A stretch of 64,000 nucleotides of DNA from Methylovirgula sp. (lineage in GTDB: Bacteria; Pseudomonadota; Alphaproteobacteria; Rhizobiales; Beijerinckiaceae). The stretch is taken from assembly GCF_037200945.1 (NCBI RefSeq), contig NZ_JBBCGP010000001.1:62001-126000 (forward strand), read 5' to 3'. Positions 25,883 through 34,346 of the stretch are shown here, piece by piece. A program made the position numbers and the translations under genes. Positions within the stretch are counted from its first letter, which is position 1, and every line of letters begins with the position of its first letter. The notes beneath the pieces are model-generated. The model saw only the letters and a list, made by a program, of their open reading frames with translations, was not told the origin of the DNA and made no database searches.

Positions 25883-26254
25883 CTAGAACGGGCCTCGTTT
25901 CGCCAAAGCATCGAACTGCCGCGAAAGATTTGCTGTCCGCGCTTGATAAGCTCCAGTCAGACATTTGACGTCACTTCCGCACGCATTGCGAACAACTATC
26001 CATTTCTGTTGTGCGTCAATGATGTCGCCGCGATGCCCCATCGCGACGAGCGACGTCAGAAGTCCATAGAGTGTCGCAAGGCGCGCCTCGTCTTGCCCAA
26101 GGTCATAGTTTCCGCAGATTGCCTTTTCGGCCGGGATCGAAGCCTTGCTGCAATTGAGTGGCGCATAAGAGGCTGTCTGGCCGAGGCAGGACGCGGGCAT
26201 GATGGCCGAGCCAAGCAGAACGACGAGAACGACGAGACGTTGATGCACGGCCAT
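25883..26254 (-). CDS. LprI-like (DUF1311) periplasmic protein
   Basis: This is 123 aa from the ATG at 26254, with GGGAGG upstream on the minus strand. It has a signal peptide (LVVLVVLLGSAIMPASC, possibly lipidated at that Cys) and a DUF1311/LprI-type domain: LNCSKASIPAEKAICGNYDL, a later ARLATLYGLL helix and paired Cys (CGSDVKC). LprI-family proteins can inhibit lysozyme, but most members have no assigned role. It converges on the small Gly-rich gene with a 6 bp gap and lies 36 bp upstream of the end of the amino-acid permease gene region on the other side. Confidence 0.75.
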   Translation of the reverse strand: MAVHQRLVVLVVLLGSAIMPASCLGQTASYAPLNCSKASIPAEKAICGNYDLGQDEARLATLYGLLTSLVAMGHRGDIIDAQQKWIVVRNACGSDVKCLTGAYQARTANLSRQFDALAKRGPF

Positions 26255-26290
26255 TATGCCCTCCCAAGGCAAGTACAATATTCAGCGGCC

Positions 26291-27970
26291 CTAAACGTTT
26301 CCGCCGCCATCCCCCTCATGCGCAGGCAGGCCGATAAGCTCCAATATTTTAGCGCCGCGTTGGTCGCGAAGATTGCGCGCTTCGGCCAGCGCAATCTCGA
26401 AGCTCGGCTTGCTGCCGCTCATGATCTCGCTACCAGCCACGTTTTTGTATTTGATGACCCACGCCGCCGCGCCGGCGGCACTATCGCGAATTAAAAATTC
26501 CGGGCCGGCATCGGTGAAAATTTTCGGCGAAGACATGGCTTCGTCTATCAGCGCGCCATCCTGTGCAGATGGCGCTTTGGGACGTACAAATTTGAGCAGC
26601 ACGCTGAAAATGGCGAAGGGGATGACAACGAGAGGAAAGAGGAGCGGCAGCAGGCCGACCAGCGTCGCATCGCTCGTCGCCAGGAACTTGAAATAGATCC
26701 CAACAAAAATCGTCGCGCAGATAAGACCGATAGCTCCGAACCACGTCGCAAGCATCACCCATGACGGCTCGCCCCCATGGCGGCGCAGATAAACCAGGAT
26801 GGCAATCGCCGCAAAGGCTTGCAGGAAGATGATGCCAAATGAGCCGATGCCGATCAGAACCGGAACGCCGGCCTTGAACGGATCAAGCCCCGTCAATGCG
26901 AATGGTATGACGGCGATCAACGTCATCACGCTGACGGTCATGCTGGCGCGATGCGGTGCGCCGGATTTGGGGTGCGCTTCGCCAAACCAGGGCAGCAGCA
27001 GCCATTCCCGGCCGAGCGCAAAGATATAACGCGCCGCCGCGTTATGGATCGCCAAATAAGAGGCGAGAATTGAAAAGCAGACCAATACGCCCATGATGTC
27101 CGTGAGGACTTCACCGCCATAACGCGTAAAGATGTTGAACATCAATTCGCCGGTCTCTTTGTTCGCACGGACGGCGATGGCGTCGGGCTCGATGGCGCCG
27201 ACCGCGACCCATGCGGTAAAGAGATAAAAGATCGCGATGGATATGACGGCGGTATAGGTCGCGACTGGAATCGAGCGTTTTGGATCGCGCGCTTCCTCGC
27301 CGTAAAGCGCGGCGGATTCGAAGCCGACAAAGCATGTGAACGCAACCATCAGGCTAACGCCCAGACCCGGTGTGAACACGGCATGCGGACTCCAGGCATT
27401 TGCCGGCAACGCGAGAGAGAAACCTTTGGCGTGGATCACCGCGATATCGAAGATCGCCAAAATGATCACTTCGCCGATCATCAGCGCGCCGAGGATAGCG
27501 GACGACAAATCAATCGATCTGTAGCCCAGGACTCCGACGATGAAGATGCCGACAATTGCGTAGACCAGCCACGGCAGACGCAGCCCGGCCTGGCCGAGAA
27601 CCAGACTGGTGAAATATCCAAAAAAGGCTGCCAGACCGAAGGTGAAGGCTAGATAGGCAACGAGCGCGATATAGGCGGAACTTACGCCCAGCGTCGTGCC
27701 GAGCCCTTCGGTGATGTAGGTGTAGAAGGCGCCCGTGGCGACAATCCGGCGGCTCATCGCTGCATAGCCGACTGCGAAACAGAGAAGAATGATGCCCGCG
27801 ATCGCAAACGCGCCCGGCGTTCCGGCGCCATTGCCGAGACCCAGCGCGATCGGAAGATTGCCGATCATCGATGCAAGCGGGGCCGCAGCCGCGATGACGA
27901 GGAAAACGATGCGGGACGTCGAGAGCGAAGCTCGCTCTTTTGGCGATGGAGAAATCGGCGTGCTGGTCAT
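26291..27970 (-). CDS. APC-family amino-acid permease
   Basis: This is an inner-membrane transporter of 559 aa with about 12 hydrophobic helices. The first helix pattern IVFLVIAAAAPLASMIGNLP, then RRIVATGAFYTYITEGLG and FVGFESAALYGEEARDPKRSIP, are typical of the APC superfamily. After the last helix (VVIPFAIFSVLLKF) there is an unusual soluble C-terminal extension of about 85 residues, including GPEFLIRDSAAGAAAWVIKY, which may be a regulatory domain. The substrate is not readable, though cationic or neutral amino acids are usual. It stands alone after a 296 bp leader that holds a strong hairpin. Confidence 0.88.
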   Translation of the reverse strand: MTSTPISPSPKERASLSTSRIVFLVIAAAAPLASMIGNLPIALGLGNGAGTPGAFAIAGIILLCFAVGYAAMSRRIVATGAFYTYITEGLGTTLGVSSAYIALVAYLAFTFGLAAFFGYFTSLVLGQAGLRLPWLVYAIVGIFIVGVLGYRSIDLSSAILGALMIGEVIILAIFDIAVIHAKGFSLALPANAWSPHAVFTPGLGVSLMVAFTCFVGFESAALYGEEARDPKRSIPVATYTAVISIAIFYLFTAWVAVGAIEPDAIAVRANKETGELMFNIFTRYGGEVLTDIMGVLVCFSILASYLAIHNAAARYIFALGREWLLLPWFGEAHPKSGAPHRASMTVSVMTLIAVIPFALTGLDPFKAGVPVLIGIGSFGIIFLQAFAAIAILVYLRRHGGEPSWVMLATWFGAIGLICATIFVGIYFKFLATSDATLVGLLPLLFPLVVIPFAIFSVLLKFVRPKAPSAQDGALIDEAMSSPKIFTDAGPEFLIRDSAAGAAAWVIKYKNVAGSEIMSGSKPSFEIALAEARNLRDQRGAKILELIGLPAHEGDGGGNV

Positions 27971-28100
27971 TCAGTCTTGATATGTTGCAAAGGATTCACC
28001 GCGATCTTTAACGATCGAATGCCCTTGCTGTATAGACCGTATTAGGGATTGACGACAATCAATGCGCGCTAGGCGAGGCCGCCGCCGGTAAGCACGCGCG

Positions 28101-28144
28101 GTTAGCGGTCCTCCCCCGGGAGTCCAATCGGGAAGACCGCTAAC
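28101..28144 (-). terminator. Strong hairpin between the OYE gene and the permease gene
   Basis: Arms GTTAGCGGTC (28101-28110) and GACCGCTAAC (28135-28144) are a perfect 10-bp inverted repeat, extended after one mismatch by TCCC/GGGA (28112-28115, 28130-28133). It lies 123 bp after the end of the OYE gene and 131 bp before the permease start, both on the minus strand. There is no U-run, so it is either a factor-dependent terminator or an operator or attenuator for the permease. Nothing else is evident in the 296 bp gap (27971-28266). Confidence 0.45.
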
Positions 28145-28266
28145 ACTTCTTAGCATTGCACGTACAACGCTATTCGCCACGGGGCAGTAAACAATTAGCT
28201 GGAACGTGAACGACACGACATGACAAAAGACACACGCTAGACAGATGGGTCATCCATGCTTCGCAT

Positions 28267-29355
28267 TTACGTTAATGCTGGGTAATCCGTGTAGCCGTGC
28301 GCGTCCCCGCCGTAGAACGTCGCCTTGTCGGGCGTGTTCAACGGCACATTGCGGCGCAGCCGTTCGACGAGATCTGGATTCGCGATGAACGGCACACCGA
28401 AAGCGATGAGGTCGGCCCGGTTCGCGTCGAGCGCTTCGACCGCCGTGTCGCGCGTGTAGCCGTTGTTGGCGATGTAAGCGCCGGAAAACGTCTTGCGCAG
28501 GCCCACATAATCAAACGGCGGATCGTCACGCGTAACGCCGGCCGTCCCTTCGACGAGGTGAATGTAAGCAAGACCGCGCGCGCTGAGCTTTTCGATCAGC
28601 GGGAAATAGACTTTGGCTGGATCGGAGTCGGAAATGTCGTTGAACGCACTGACCGGTGAGAGCCGGATGCCGACGCGTTCGCGCGGCCACACAGTCAGGA
28701 TCGCATCCGTCACCTCAAGCGCGAAGCGCAGGCGATTTTCGACCGAGCCGCCATATTCATCCGTGCGGTGATTGGTCTTGTCCTTGAGGAATTGCTCGAT
28801 CAGATAGCCATTGGCGGCGTGAATTTCGATGCCGTCGAAACCGGCTTTCTTGGCGTTCTCCGCAGCCGCTACGTAATCGCCGACAATCGACTTGATCTCT
28901 TCGACTGTCAGGGCTTGCGGCTCGGAGAGGTCGTCAAAACCGCTTGCAATGAAAGTCTTTCCGTCGGCACGGATTGCGGACGGTGCAACCGGAGCGGCGC
29001 CATGCGGCTGCAACGATACATGCGAGATGCGGCCGACATGCCAAAGCTGGATGAATATTTTACCGCCAGCGGCATGAACCGCATCGGTGACTTTCTTCCA
29101 GCCTTCCACTTGCGCCGGCGTGTAGATGCCCGGCGTCCAGATATAACCCTGCCCCTGCTGCGAAATCTGCGTGGCCTCGGTGACGATGAGCCCCGCCGAG
29201 GCGCGCTGGCGATAATATTCGACGTTGAGTTCGTTTGGCGCATCAGTGCCGTGGGTCGCGCGGTTGCGCGTCAGCGGCGCCATGACGGTCCGGTTTTTCA
29301 AATCGATGTCGCCCAGGCGAAAAGGCGAAAAAAGGATGCTGGCGTCCTGAGTCAT
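28267..29355 (-). CDS. Old Yellow Enzyme family alkene reductase (NemA-like)
   Basis: This is an FMN- and NADPH-dependent reductase of activated alkenes, nitrate esters or maleimides. The N-terminus SILFSPFRLGDIDLKNRTVM, AAGGKIFIQLWHVGR, the substrate His/Asn pair region GIEIHAANGYLIEQF and TDEYGGSVENRLRF are diagnostic. The ATG at 29355 gives 362 aa, the NemA size, and AGAGG lies upstream. The frame is open to 29406, but the extra residues are not homologous. It is a single gene with no obvious regulator adjacent. The usual TetR-type NemR partner was not found in the window. Confidence 0.92.
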   Translation of the reverse strand: MTQDASILFSPFRLGDIDLKNRTVMAPLTRNRATHGTDAPNELNVEYYRQRASAGLIVTEATQISQQGQGYIWTPGIYTPAQVEGWKKVTDAVHAAGGKIFIQLWHVGRISHVSLQPHGAAPVAPSAIRADGKTFIASGFDDLSEPQALTVEEIKSIVGDYVAAAENAKKAGFDGIEIHAANGYLIEQFLKDKTNHRTDEYGGSVENRLRFALEVTDAILTVWPRERVGIRLSPVSAFNDISDSDPAKVYFPLIEKLSARGLAYIHLVEGTAGVTRDDPPFDYVGLRKTFSGAYIANNGYTRDTAVEALDANRADLIAFGVPFIANPDLVERLRRNVPLNTPDKATFYGGDAHGYTDYPALT

Positions 29356-29507
29356 TCCAAAACCTCTTGGCGAAGGGCAATCCGGCCGAGACGGCGGATC
29401 GCCCATGAATGCCGCGCCTTAGCTGCGGCTGGCTCGAGATAGGAACGTCTGCAGGAATTTGTAAGCGGCCACATGCCCCCGCCAGCTTCACACGATCTCG
29501 TGAGGCT

Positions 29508-29807
29508 TCACGCCATATTGAGCGCCTGCATGTAGAGATCGAGAATTGCCTCCATCTCCTTGCGTTCGGCGTGGTCCTGCTTGCGGATTCTGACGATCTG
29601 GCGAACCACCTTGCTGTCGAAGCCGCGGCCCTTCAACTCGGCATAAACCTCGCGAATATCGTCGCTCAGCGCCTTTTTTTCTTCTTCCAGCCGTTCGATC
29701 CGCTCGATGAATTGCTTCAATTCCTCGCCCGCAACGCCAGTCTCGGCGATATCTGCCGTCATGTCGGACTTATCCTGATGTCTTTGTTTGTTAGCTGTGC
29801 GGGCCAT
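29508..29807 (-). CDS. gapR: DUF2312 nucleoid-associated protein GapR
   Basis: GapR is a small alphaproteobacterial DNA-binding protein that tracks overtwisted DNA ahead of replication forks and highly transcribed genes. The sequence ELKQFIERIERLEEEKKALS followed by DDIREVYAELKGRGFDSKVV and RQIVRIRKQDHAERKEMEAI is the DUF2312 coiled-coil domain, nearly the whole protein. I chose the ATG at 29807 (99 aa) because GGAGG lies 5 nt upstream; an ATG at 29762 would give 84 aa. It is encoded 86 bp after the N-formylglutamate amidohydrolase gene, the usual rhizobial arrangement. Confidence 0.93.
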   Translation of the reverse strand: MARTANKQRHQDKSDMTADIAETGVAGEELKQFIERIERLEEEKKALSDDIREVYAELKGRGFDSKVVRQIVRIRKQDHAERKEMEAILDLYMQALNMA

Positions 29808-29893
29808 GGAGCCTCCACGTTTTCGTGGGTCCCGCTTGCGGCTCCCGCGCCCCAAAATCAAGCTTGCAGCGGCGAAATCCCCGCTATTCTGGT

Positions 29894-30700
29894 CTATCGG
29901 CGGCCGCAGACCGCGCGGCTTGAGCCAAGGGCGATCTCGTGCATCTCCGGCCGTGTCAGGATCGGCGACAGCACATCGGCCAGAAGATCGGCCCAATCGT
30001 GCGCTGTCTCGGGGGTCGCGACGAGATCCTGCCGGACTTCGATGAGGAGCCCTGCAAGGCCGCGGGCGGTGACATGCTCGTGCAGCGTATCGCCCGGCAG
30101 CGCGCCGTCGTAAGGCTCGTTGTCGCCCACGACAATACCGCGCGCCTCGAGCGCCGCCATCAGCGGATGCGGCAAACGTGGATCGTTGTCCCAGAGAATG
30201 CCAATCTGCCAGGGCCGCGGCGTGCCGTGCCAGACGGGGGTGAACGTGTGCACCGAAATCACCGCCGGAACGGGGCCCCGCGCCGAGAGCTTGGCAATCA
30301 TGTCGTCGATGGCGGCGCGATAGGGCTGCCAGTAAAGTGCGCGGCGGCGCCCGATTTCCGCGGCGTCGATGCGGGCATTGCCCGGTATCAGGCGGCGATC
30401 CGAAAGCCGCATGACCAGCGTCGGGTCTTTCGCGCCGCGATTGGGGTCGATCAGCAGGCGCGAAAAGCGCGTCAAAAGGGCCGGCGCGCCGAGCCGCGCG
30501 GCGAGCCTTCGGGTAAGATCGGCAGCGCCGATGTCGTAGCCGATGTGGGCCGCCAGGTCGGCTGAAGCCATGCCAAGCGTGCCGTAGCTTTGCGGCAGTG
30601 CGTTGCTCGCATGATCGCAGAGCAGCAAGACACCTGCATCGGCGCGTCCTTCGATCCGTTCGACCGGCTCGAAACCGTCGCTGCTCAATTCTTTCGCCAT
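29894..30700 (-). CDS. N-formylglutamate amidohydrolase
   Basis: This is a PF05013 family hydrolase that removes the formyl group from N-formylglutamate, the last step of one histidine-degradation route. VLLLCDHASNALP near the N-terminus, RFSRLLIDPNRG, and the late VRQDLVATPE are recognisable family segments. It is 268 aa. No other hut genes are adjacent; instead it is grouped with gapR, DUF1036 and pyruvate kinase genes, an order common in Rhizobiales, so the true substrate in this context is uncertain. It is divergent from the DUF1036 gene, with 195 bp between starts. Confidence 0.88.
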   Translation of the reverse strand: MAKELSSDGFEPVERIEGRADAGVLLLCDHASNALPQSYGTLGMASADLAAHIGYDIGAADLTRRLAARLGAPALLTRFSRLLIDPNRGAKDPTLVMRLSDRRLIPGNARIDAAEIGRRRALYWQPYRAAIDDMIAKLSARGPVPAVISVHTFTPVWHGTPRPWQIGILWDNDPRLPHPLMAALEARGIVVGDNEPYDGALPGDTLHEHVTARGLAGLLIEVRQDLVATPETAHDWADLLADVLSPILTRPEMHEIALGSSRAVCGRR

Positions 30701-30895
30701 GAGCTATTTTCAAAGGGCGAATCGCATGGAGTCAATCTCCACACATCATTGGATCGATCTTTGGATGAAGCGGTACCGCAGCCAGATTTCGCTTGCCTGC
30801 CGGGCGCGCAGGTCCGCTATTCTGGCTCGACTGGCGCGCCTCCCGAGATGGCCATTGTTGCGTCAAAGTTTTCGCCTTGGTCTAGAACCCTCCGC

Positions 30896-31345
30896 ATGAG
30901 TCCATCACGCAAAATATTCAGGCGCGGCCTGACGCTTCTGCTCTTCGGGTCGGCCGCGCTCGGGGCCACGCCCGTACGCGCCGACTTCCGCCTCTGCAAC
31001 ATGAGCGAGAATCGCGTGAGCGTCGCGATCGCCTACACCGACGGCAGCCATTGGGTGAGCGAGGGCTGGTGGAATTTGAAGGCTGGCGCCTGCGACAACC
31101 TCGTCCGCGGCTCGCTCGCCTCGGAATATTACTATGTCTATGCGATGGACGAGCGTGGCGCGGAGTGGAAGGGTAAGGCCTTCATGTGTACGGCCGACCA
31201 CGAGTTTCGCATCACCGGGCGGCAGGATTGCTTCGTTCGCGGTTTCGATCGGACCGGCTTCTTCGAGGTTGATACCGGACGGGACGCCCGCAACTGGACT
31301 GTGCAATTGACCGATCCGACGAATCCCGGACACCGGGGCCCCTGA
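30896..31345 (+). CDS. DUF1036 exported protein
   Basis: This is 149 aa from the ATG at 30896. It has a signal peptide (FRRGLTLLLFGSAALGATPV, cut near VRA-D) and a DUF1036 domain: DFRLCNMSENRVSVAIAY, then GWWNLKAGACDNLV, SEYYYVYAMDERG and DHEFRITGRQDCFVRGFDR. Four Cys in these motifs probably form disulphides. The function is unknown; the family is widespread in alphaproteobacteria. The frame is open upstream to 30590, but the N-terminal signal sequence sets the start. It lies 162 bp before pyk on the same strand, the conserved neighbour. Confidence 0.85.
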   Translation: MSPSRKIFRRGLTLLLFGSAALGATPVRADFRLCNMSENRVSVAIAYTDGSHWVSEGWWNLKAGACDNLVRGSLASEYYYVYAMDERGAEWKGKAFMCTADHEFRITGRQDCFVRGFDRTGFFEVDTGRDARNWTVQLTDPTNPGHRGP

Positions 31346-31507
31346 TCCGCTACGGCCGCGCCTTGCTGACTGACAGCAGTTTATTTCCCATTGGCTTCAC
31401 CAAAGCGCACAAAATTTCATCTAAGGGATGATTTATGCGGGGAATTCGTATTAAAGCCGCAAAGATCGCCTGTCGAACGTCGCTTGAAATTGTTGAAGGA
31501 GACTCAA

Positions 31508-32926
31508 ATGCGACGGCTGCGCCGCTGCAAGATCGTCGCGACCCTGGGTCCGGCAACAGCCCAACGCTCCGCCATTGGCGATTTATTCCGCGCCGGTGCC
31601 GACGTGTTTCGCATCAACATGAGTCATGCGAGCCATGACGACATGCGCGAACGCGTGCTGGCCATCCGCTCGCTTGAGCAGGAATTCGGCCGCCCGATCG
31701 CGATCCTGCTCGATTTGCAGGGACCGAAGCTGCGCGTCGGCCTGTTCAAGGATGGCGCTGTCGAACTGAAACGCGGCGATATCTTTGTCTTCGATTCGGA
31801 TCCGACACCGGGCGACGCGAGCCGCGTGCATCTTCCGCATCCCGAAATTCTGGAAGCGCTGCGGCCCGGCCACAACATGCTGGTCGACGACGGCAAGGTG
31901 CGTTTACACATCACCGAAGCTTCGCCGAAGCGGGCTGTGGCCGTGGTCGATGTCGCCGGGCGCGTCTCCAACCGGAAGGGCGTGAGCCTTCCCGATACGG
32001 AAATCCCGCTCGCCTCGATGACGCCGAAGGATCATGCCGACCTGCTCGCGGGCCTTGAAGCCGGTGTCGATTGGGTCGCCGTCTCCTTCGTCCAGCGCGC
32101 TGAAGATGTGGTCGAGGTCAAGAAGATCGTCGGCAACCGCGCCCTGGTCCTCGCCAAGATCGAGAAGCCGCAGGCGATCACCCGGCTCGAAGAAATCATG
32201 GAAGTCTCCGATGCCTTCATGGTCGCGCGTGGCGATCTTGGCGTCGAAATGCCGCTTGAGAAGGTTCCCGGCCTGCAAAAGCGCATCACACGCATTGCGC
32301 GCCGCCTCGGCAAGCCGGTCATCGTCGCGACGCAGATGCTCGAATCGATGATCGCCCTACCGGTGCCGACCCGCGCGGAAGTGTCCGACGTTGCCGCAGC
32401 CCTGTTTGAGGGCGCGGATGCCATCATGCTTTCGGCGGAAAGCGCCTCGGGCCGCTATCCGATCGAAGCCGTCGCGACAATGAACAAGATCGCCGAAGAG
32501 GTGGAGCACGATTCTTTCTATCGCCAGATCCTCAACGCGCAGCGCCCGGCGCCAGAGGCGACCGTTGCCGACGCCATTGCAACGGCCGCACGTGACGTGG
32601 CTGAAACGCTCGATCTGAAGGCGATCGTCGCCTGGACGTCGTCAGGCTCGACAGCGTTCCGTATTTCCCGCGAGCGGCCAGAGCCGCCGGTGCTGGCGCT
32701 AACGCCGAACCGCGATACCGCCCGCCGGCTTGCGCTGATCTGGGGCGTCCACGCGGTCGTCACCGACGACGCGCAGGATGTGGACGACATGGCGGCGCGC
32801 GCCTGCGTGATTGCTGCAGCCGAGGGTTTTGCTTCCCCCGGCGAGCGGATCATCATCGTCGCTGGCGTGCCCTTCGGCTCACCCGGCGCGACCAATATGG
32901 TGCGGATCGCCTATATCGAGAAATAG
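31508..32926 (+). CDS. pyk: Pyruvate kinase
   Basis: This enzyme transfers phosphate from phosphoenolpyruvate to ADP. The barrel begins RRCKIVATLGPAT and shows LLDLQGPKLRVG, the B domain, DWVAVSFVQRAEDV, LAKIEKPQAITRLEEIME, the active-site ARGDLGVEMPLEKVP and VIVATQMLESM, then a C-terminal domain. I chose the ATG at 31508 (472 aa) because it matches the family N-terminus and GGAGA precedes it. The frame is open back to 31391. It follows DUF1036, as in many Rhizobiales. Confidence 0.96.
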   Translation: MRRLRRCKIVATLGPATAQRSAIGDLFRAGADVFRINMSHASHDDMRERVLAIRSLEQEFGRPIAILLDLQGPKLRVGLFKDGAVELKRGDIFVFDSDPTPGDASRVHLPHPEILEALRPGHNMLVDDGKVRLHITEASPKRAVAVVDVAGRVSNRKGVSLPDTEIPLASMTPKDHADLLAGLEAGVDWVAVSFVQRAEDVVEVKKIVGNRALVLAKIEKPQAITRLEEIMEVSDAFMVARGDLGVEMPLEKVPGLQKRITRIARRLGKPVIVATQMLESMIALPVPTRAEVSDVAAALFEGADAIMLSAESASGRYPIEAVATMNKIAEEVEHDSFYRQILNAQRPAPEATVADAIATAARDVAETLDLKAIVAWTSSGSTAFRISRERPEPPVLALTPNRDTARRLALIWGVHAVVTDDAQDVDDMAARACVIAAAEGFASPGERIIIVAGVPFGSPGATNMVRIAYIEK

Positions 32927-32933
32927 AGTGGTC

Positions 32934-32962
32934 GCGAGCGGAGCGACATTCGCTTCGCCCGC
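32934..32962. repeat. Intergenic hairpin repeat between pyk and the TPR gene
   Basis: GCGAGCGGAGCGA (32934-32946) and TCGCTTCGCCCGC (32950-32962) pair over 13 positions with two G-T wobbles around a CAT loop. The sequence resembles the GCGAGCGAAGCG-type intergenic repeat frequent in Rhizobiales genomes. It lies between two convergent stop codons and could serve as a two-way terminator, although no T-run follows. Confidence 0.6.
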
Positions 32963-32970
32963 AATGACGA

Positions 32971-33846
32971 CTAAATATCCCGCCCTTCGATGTCGGTCTT
33001 GAGCTTCTCGACGATCGATTCGATCTCGGGCTGCTGCGGATCGAGCGCCAGCGCCTTGCGGAAAGAATCGAGCGCGCGCTTGTCGAAGCCCTGCTTCTCA
33101 TAAATGAAGCCAAGTGCGACGAGCGCCGAGAACTGCCGCGGCTCAAGCTTTAAAACCTGCTGGAAATCACCGATTGCGCCATTGAGATCGCCGCCGAGAA
33201 GCCGCGTTGCGGCGCGCTTGTTCCAGGCCTCAACCCAATCTGGTTGGAGCGCGACGACTTTATCGAGCAAGACGAGCGCCAATGGCAGATTGCCGCCCTG
33301 CTGTGCCTCAAGCGAGCGCTCCATCAACAGGCTCGCGGTGTCCGAATCGGATTGCATCCAGACATGTTGAATCGCCATCGCGATTCCCCCCGCCTCGTCG
33401 GGATCGTGGGCCGTCGCCAGCTTTTTAAATAGCGAATCGAGGGCCTGCGTACGCAGCGCTTCGTGCGTCGGCTGCGGCGCCATTGCCTGTTTCAAAGCCT
33501 CGGCACGCGCGGCCTTGGCTTTGGCGGCGCGGGTCGCCGCATTTTCCGGCGGCTTTTGCTGAGGCAATTGATGATGCGGGGCGAGCGAGCCGTCGTCGTA
33601 GGCAGGTGGCTGTCCAAGGCCCTGCTCGGGACCGACATGCAACTCGCGGCCGTCAGACCCGAAAATATGGATGCCCGGCGGCAGCCGCATCGGCGGCATG
33701 CCGGGCAATTTCAAGACTTCGCTTGAAGAGCCATCAGGCCATTGCGCATTATCGTCGTCATCGCCGGCGAAGACATGGCCGATCGTCAGCAACGGAAAGG
33801 CAGCGGCGGCGAGCAAAACCAGCCAGGGCGAAGGGCGCAGACGCAT
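32971..33846 (-). CDS. Exported tetratricopeptide-repeat protein
   Basis: This is 291 aa with a signal peptide (WLVLLAAAAFPLLTIGHVFA). A low-complexity acidic and Pro-rich region follows, then three or four TPR units toward the C-terminus, for example GNLPLALVLLDKVVALQPDW, GDLNGAIGDFQQVLKLEPRQ and GFDKRALDSFRKALALDPQQ. TPRs usually mediate protein binding, so it may be a periplasmic scaffold. It converges on pyk with a hairpin repeat between them and lies 69 bp downstream of rpmJ on the same strand. The rhizobial order pyk, TPR, rpmJ supports orthology rather than a specific function. Confidence 0.82.
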   Translation of the reverse strand: MRLRPSPWLVLLAAAAFPLLTIGHVFAGDDDDNAQWPDGSSSEVLKLPGMPPMRLPPGIHIFGSDGRELHVGPEQGLGQPPAYDDGSLAPHHQLPQQKPPENAATRAAKAKAARAEALKQAMAPQPTHEALRTQALDSLFKKLATAHDPDEAGGIAMAIQHVWMQSDSDTASLLMERSLEAQQGGNLPLALVLLDKVVALQPDWVEAWNKRAATRLLGGDLNGAIGDFQQVLKLEPRQFSALVALGFIYEKQGFDKRALDSFRKALALDPQQPEIESIVEKLKTDIEGRDI

Positions 33847-33915
33847 CGGCTCAAACTAGAGGAGAGCCGGAGAATGTCAAAGAACGTGCGCGCGAGGAGC
33901 TCCGGCTTGAGAATA

Positions 33916-34041
33916 TCAGCCTTGCCGAGCTTTGTAGCGCTTCTGCACCTTGTTGATGATGTAGACGCGGCCCTTGCGGCGCACCAATTGGTTGGCGCGA
34001 TGACGCTTGCGCAGGGACTTCAAAGAATTGCGGACTTTCAT
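33916..34041 (-). CDS. rpmJ: 50S ribosomal protein L36, zinc-independent type
   Basis: This 41-codon gene reads MKVRNSLKSLRKRHRANQLV then RRKGRVYIINKVQKRYKARQ, the whole of L36. The zinc-binding pattern of the common form is missing: there is no Cys at all, so this is the Cys-free paralogue type. It is preceded on the minus strand by a composite palindromic repeat 118 bp upstream. No other ribosomal protein gene is adjacent, which is usual for L36 in this group. It is below the length that most gene finders accept without homology. Confidence 0.93.
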   Translation of the reverse strand: MKVRNSLKSLRKRHRANQLVRRKGRVYIINKVQKRYKARQG

Positions 34042-34158
34042 GACCTCAGCCTAGCAAATCGAGCCGGCGGCAGGGCCGGCAAAATCGGGATTTCGGGAAC
34101 GCCTGTTCAGACCTGATGGCGTCGCGCCGGGCCGGCTCAAGCTAAAACGCGGCCCAAA

Positions 34159-34272
34159 TCCCATTCTCGATTCAGGATCGATTTCGATCCTGAATCGAGA
34201 ATGGGAGGGAATTTGATAAGTTAGAGCGGGATTCTTGCGAAAAACCGCTCACACTTTTTCGCATCCCGCTCT
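34159..34272. repeat. Composite palindromic repeat, copy D
   Basis: Part one is a perfect 23-bp inverted repeat (34159-34181 and 34184-34206) with a 2-nt loop. After 16 nt, part two has 10-bp outer arms AGAGCGGGAT/ATCCCGCTCT (34223-34232, 34263-34272), the 4-nt bulge TCTT, 8-bp inner arms GCGAAAAA/TTTTTCGC (34237-34244, 34255-34262) and the loop CCGCTCACAC. The layout equals copy A inside the helicase gene. It fills the 305 bp gap (34042-34346) between rpmJ and grxD, where I see no gene. Confidence 0.85.
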
Positions 34273-34308
34273 TAGGCCGCGTGTCGTGGCGGTGCTATGC
34301 CCGATTTT

Positions 34309-34328
34309 GCGGGCTCAATCAAGCCCGC
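34309..34328 (-). terminator. Hairpin after grxD, possible terminator
   Basis: GCGGGCT (34309-34315) and AGCCCGC (34322-34328) form a 7-bp stem with a 6-nt loop, beginning 19 bp after the grxD stop on the minus strand. No T-run follows on that strand, so termination would need help from a factor or from the larger palindromes farther on. Confidence 0.35.
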
Positions 34329-34346
34329 AGGATGAAGCTTTGGCGC

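Noticed and set aside
27971..28216. 81-aa minus-strand open frame in the OYE-permease gap
   Set aside because: It runs through the strong hairpin, has biased residues and no ribosome site; it is a chance frame.
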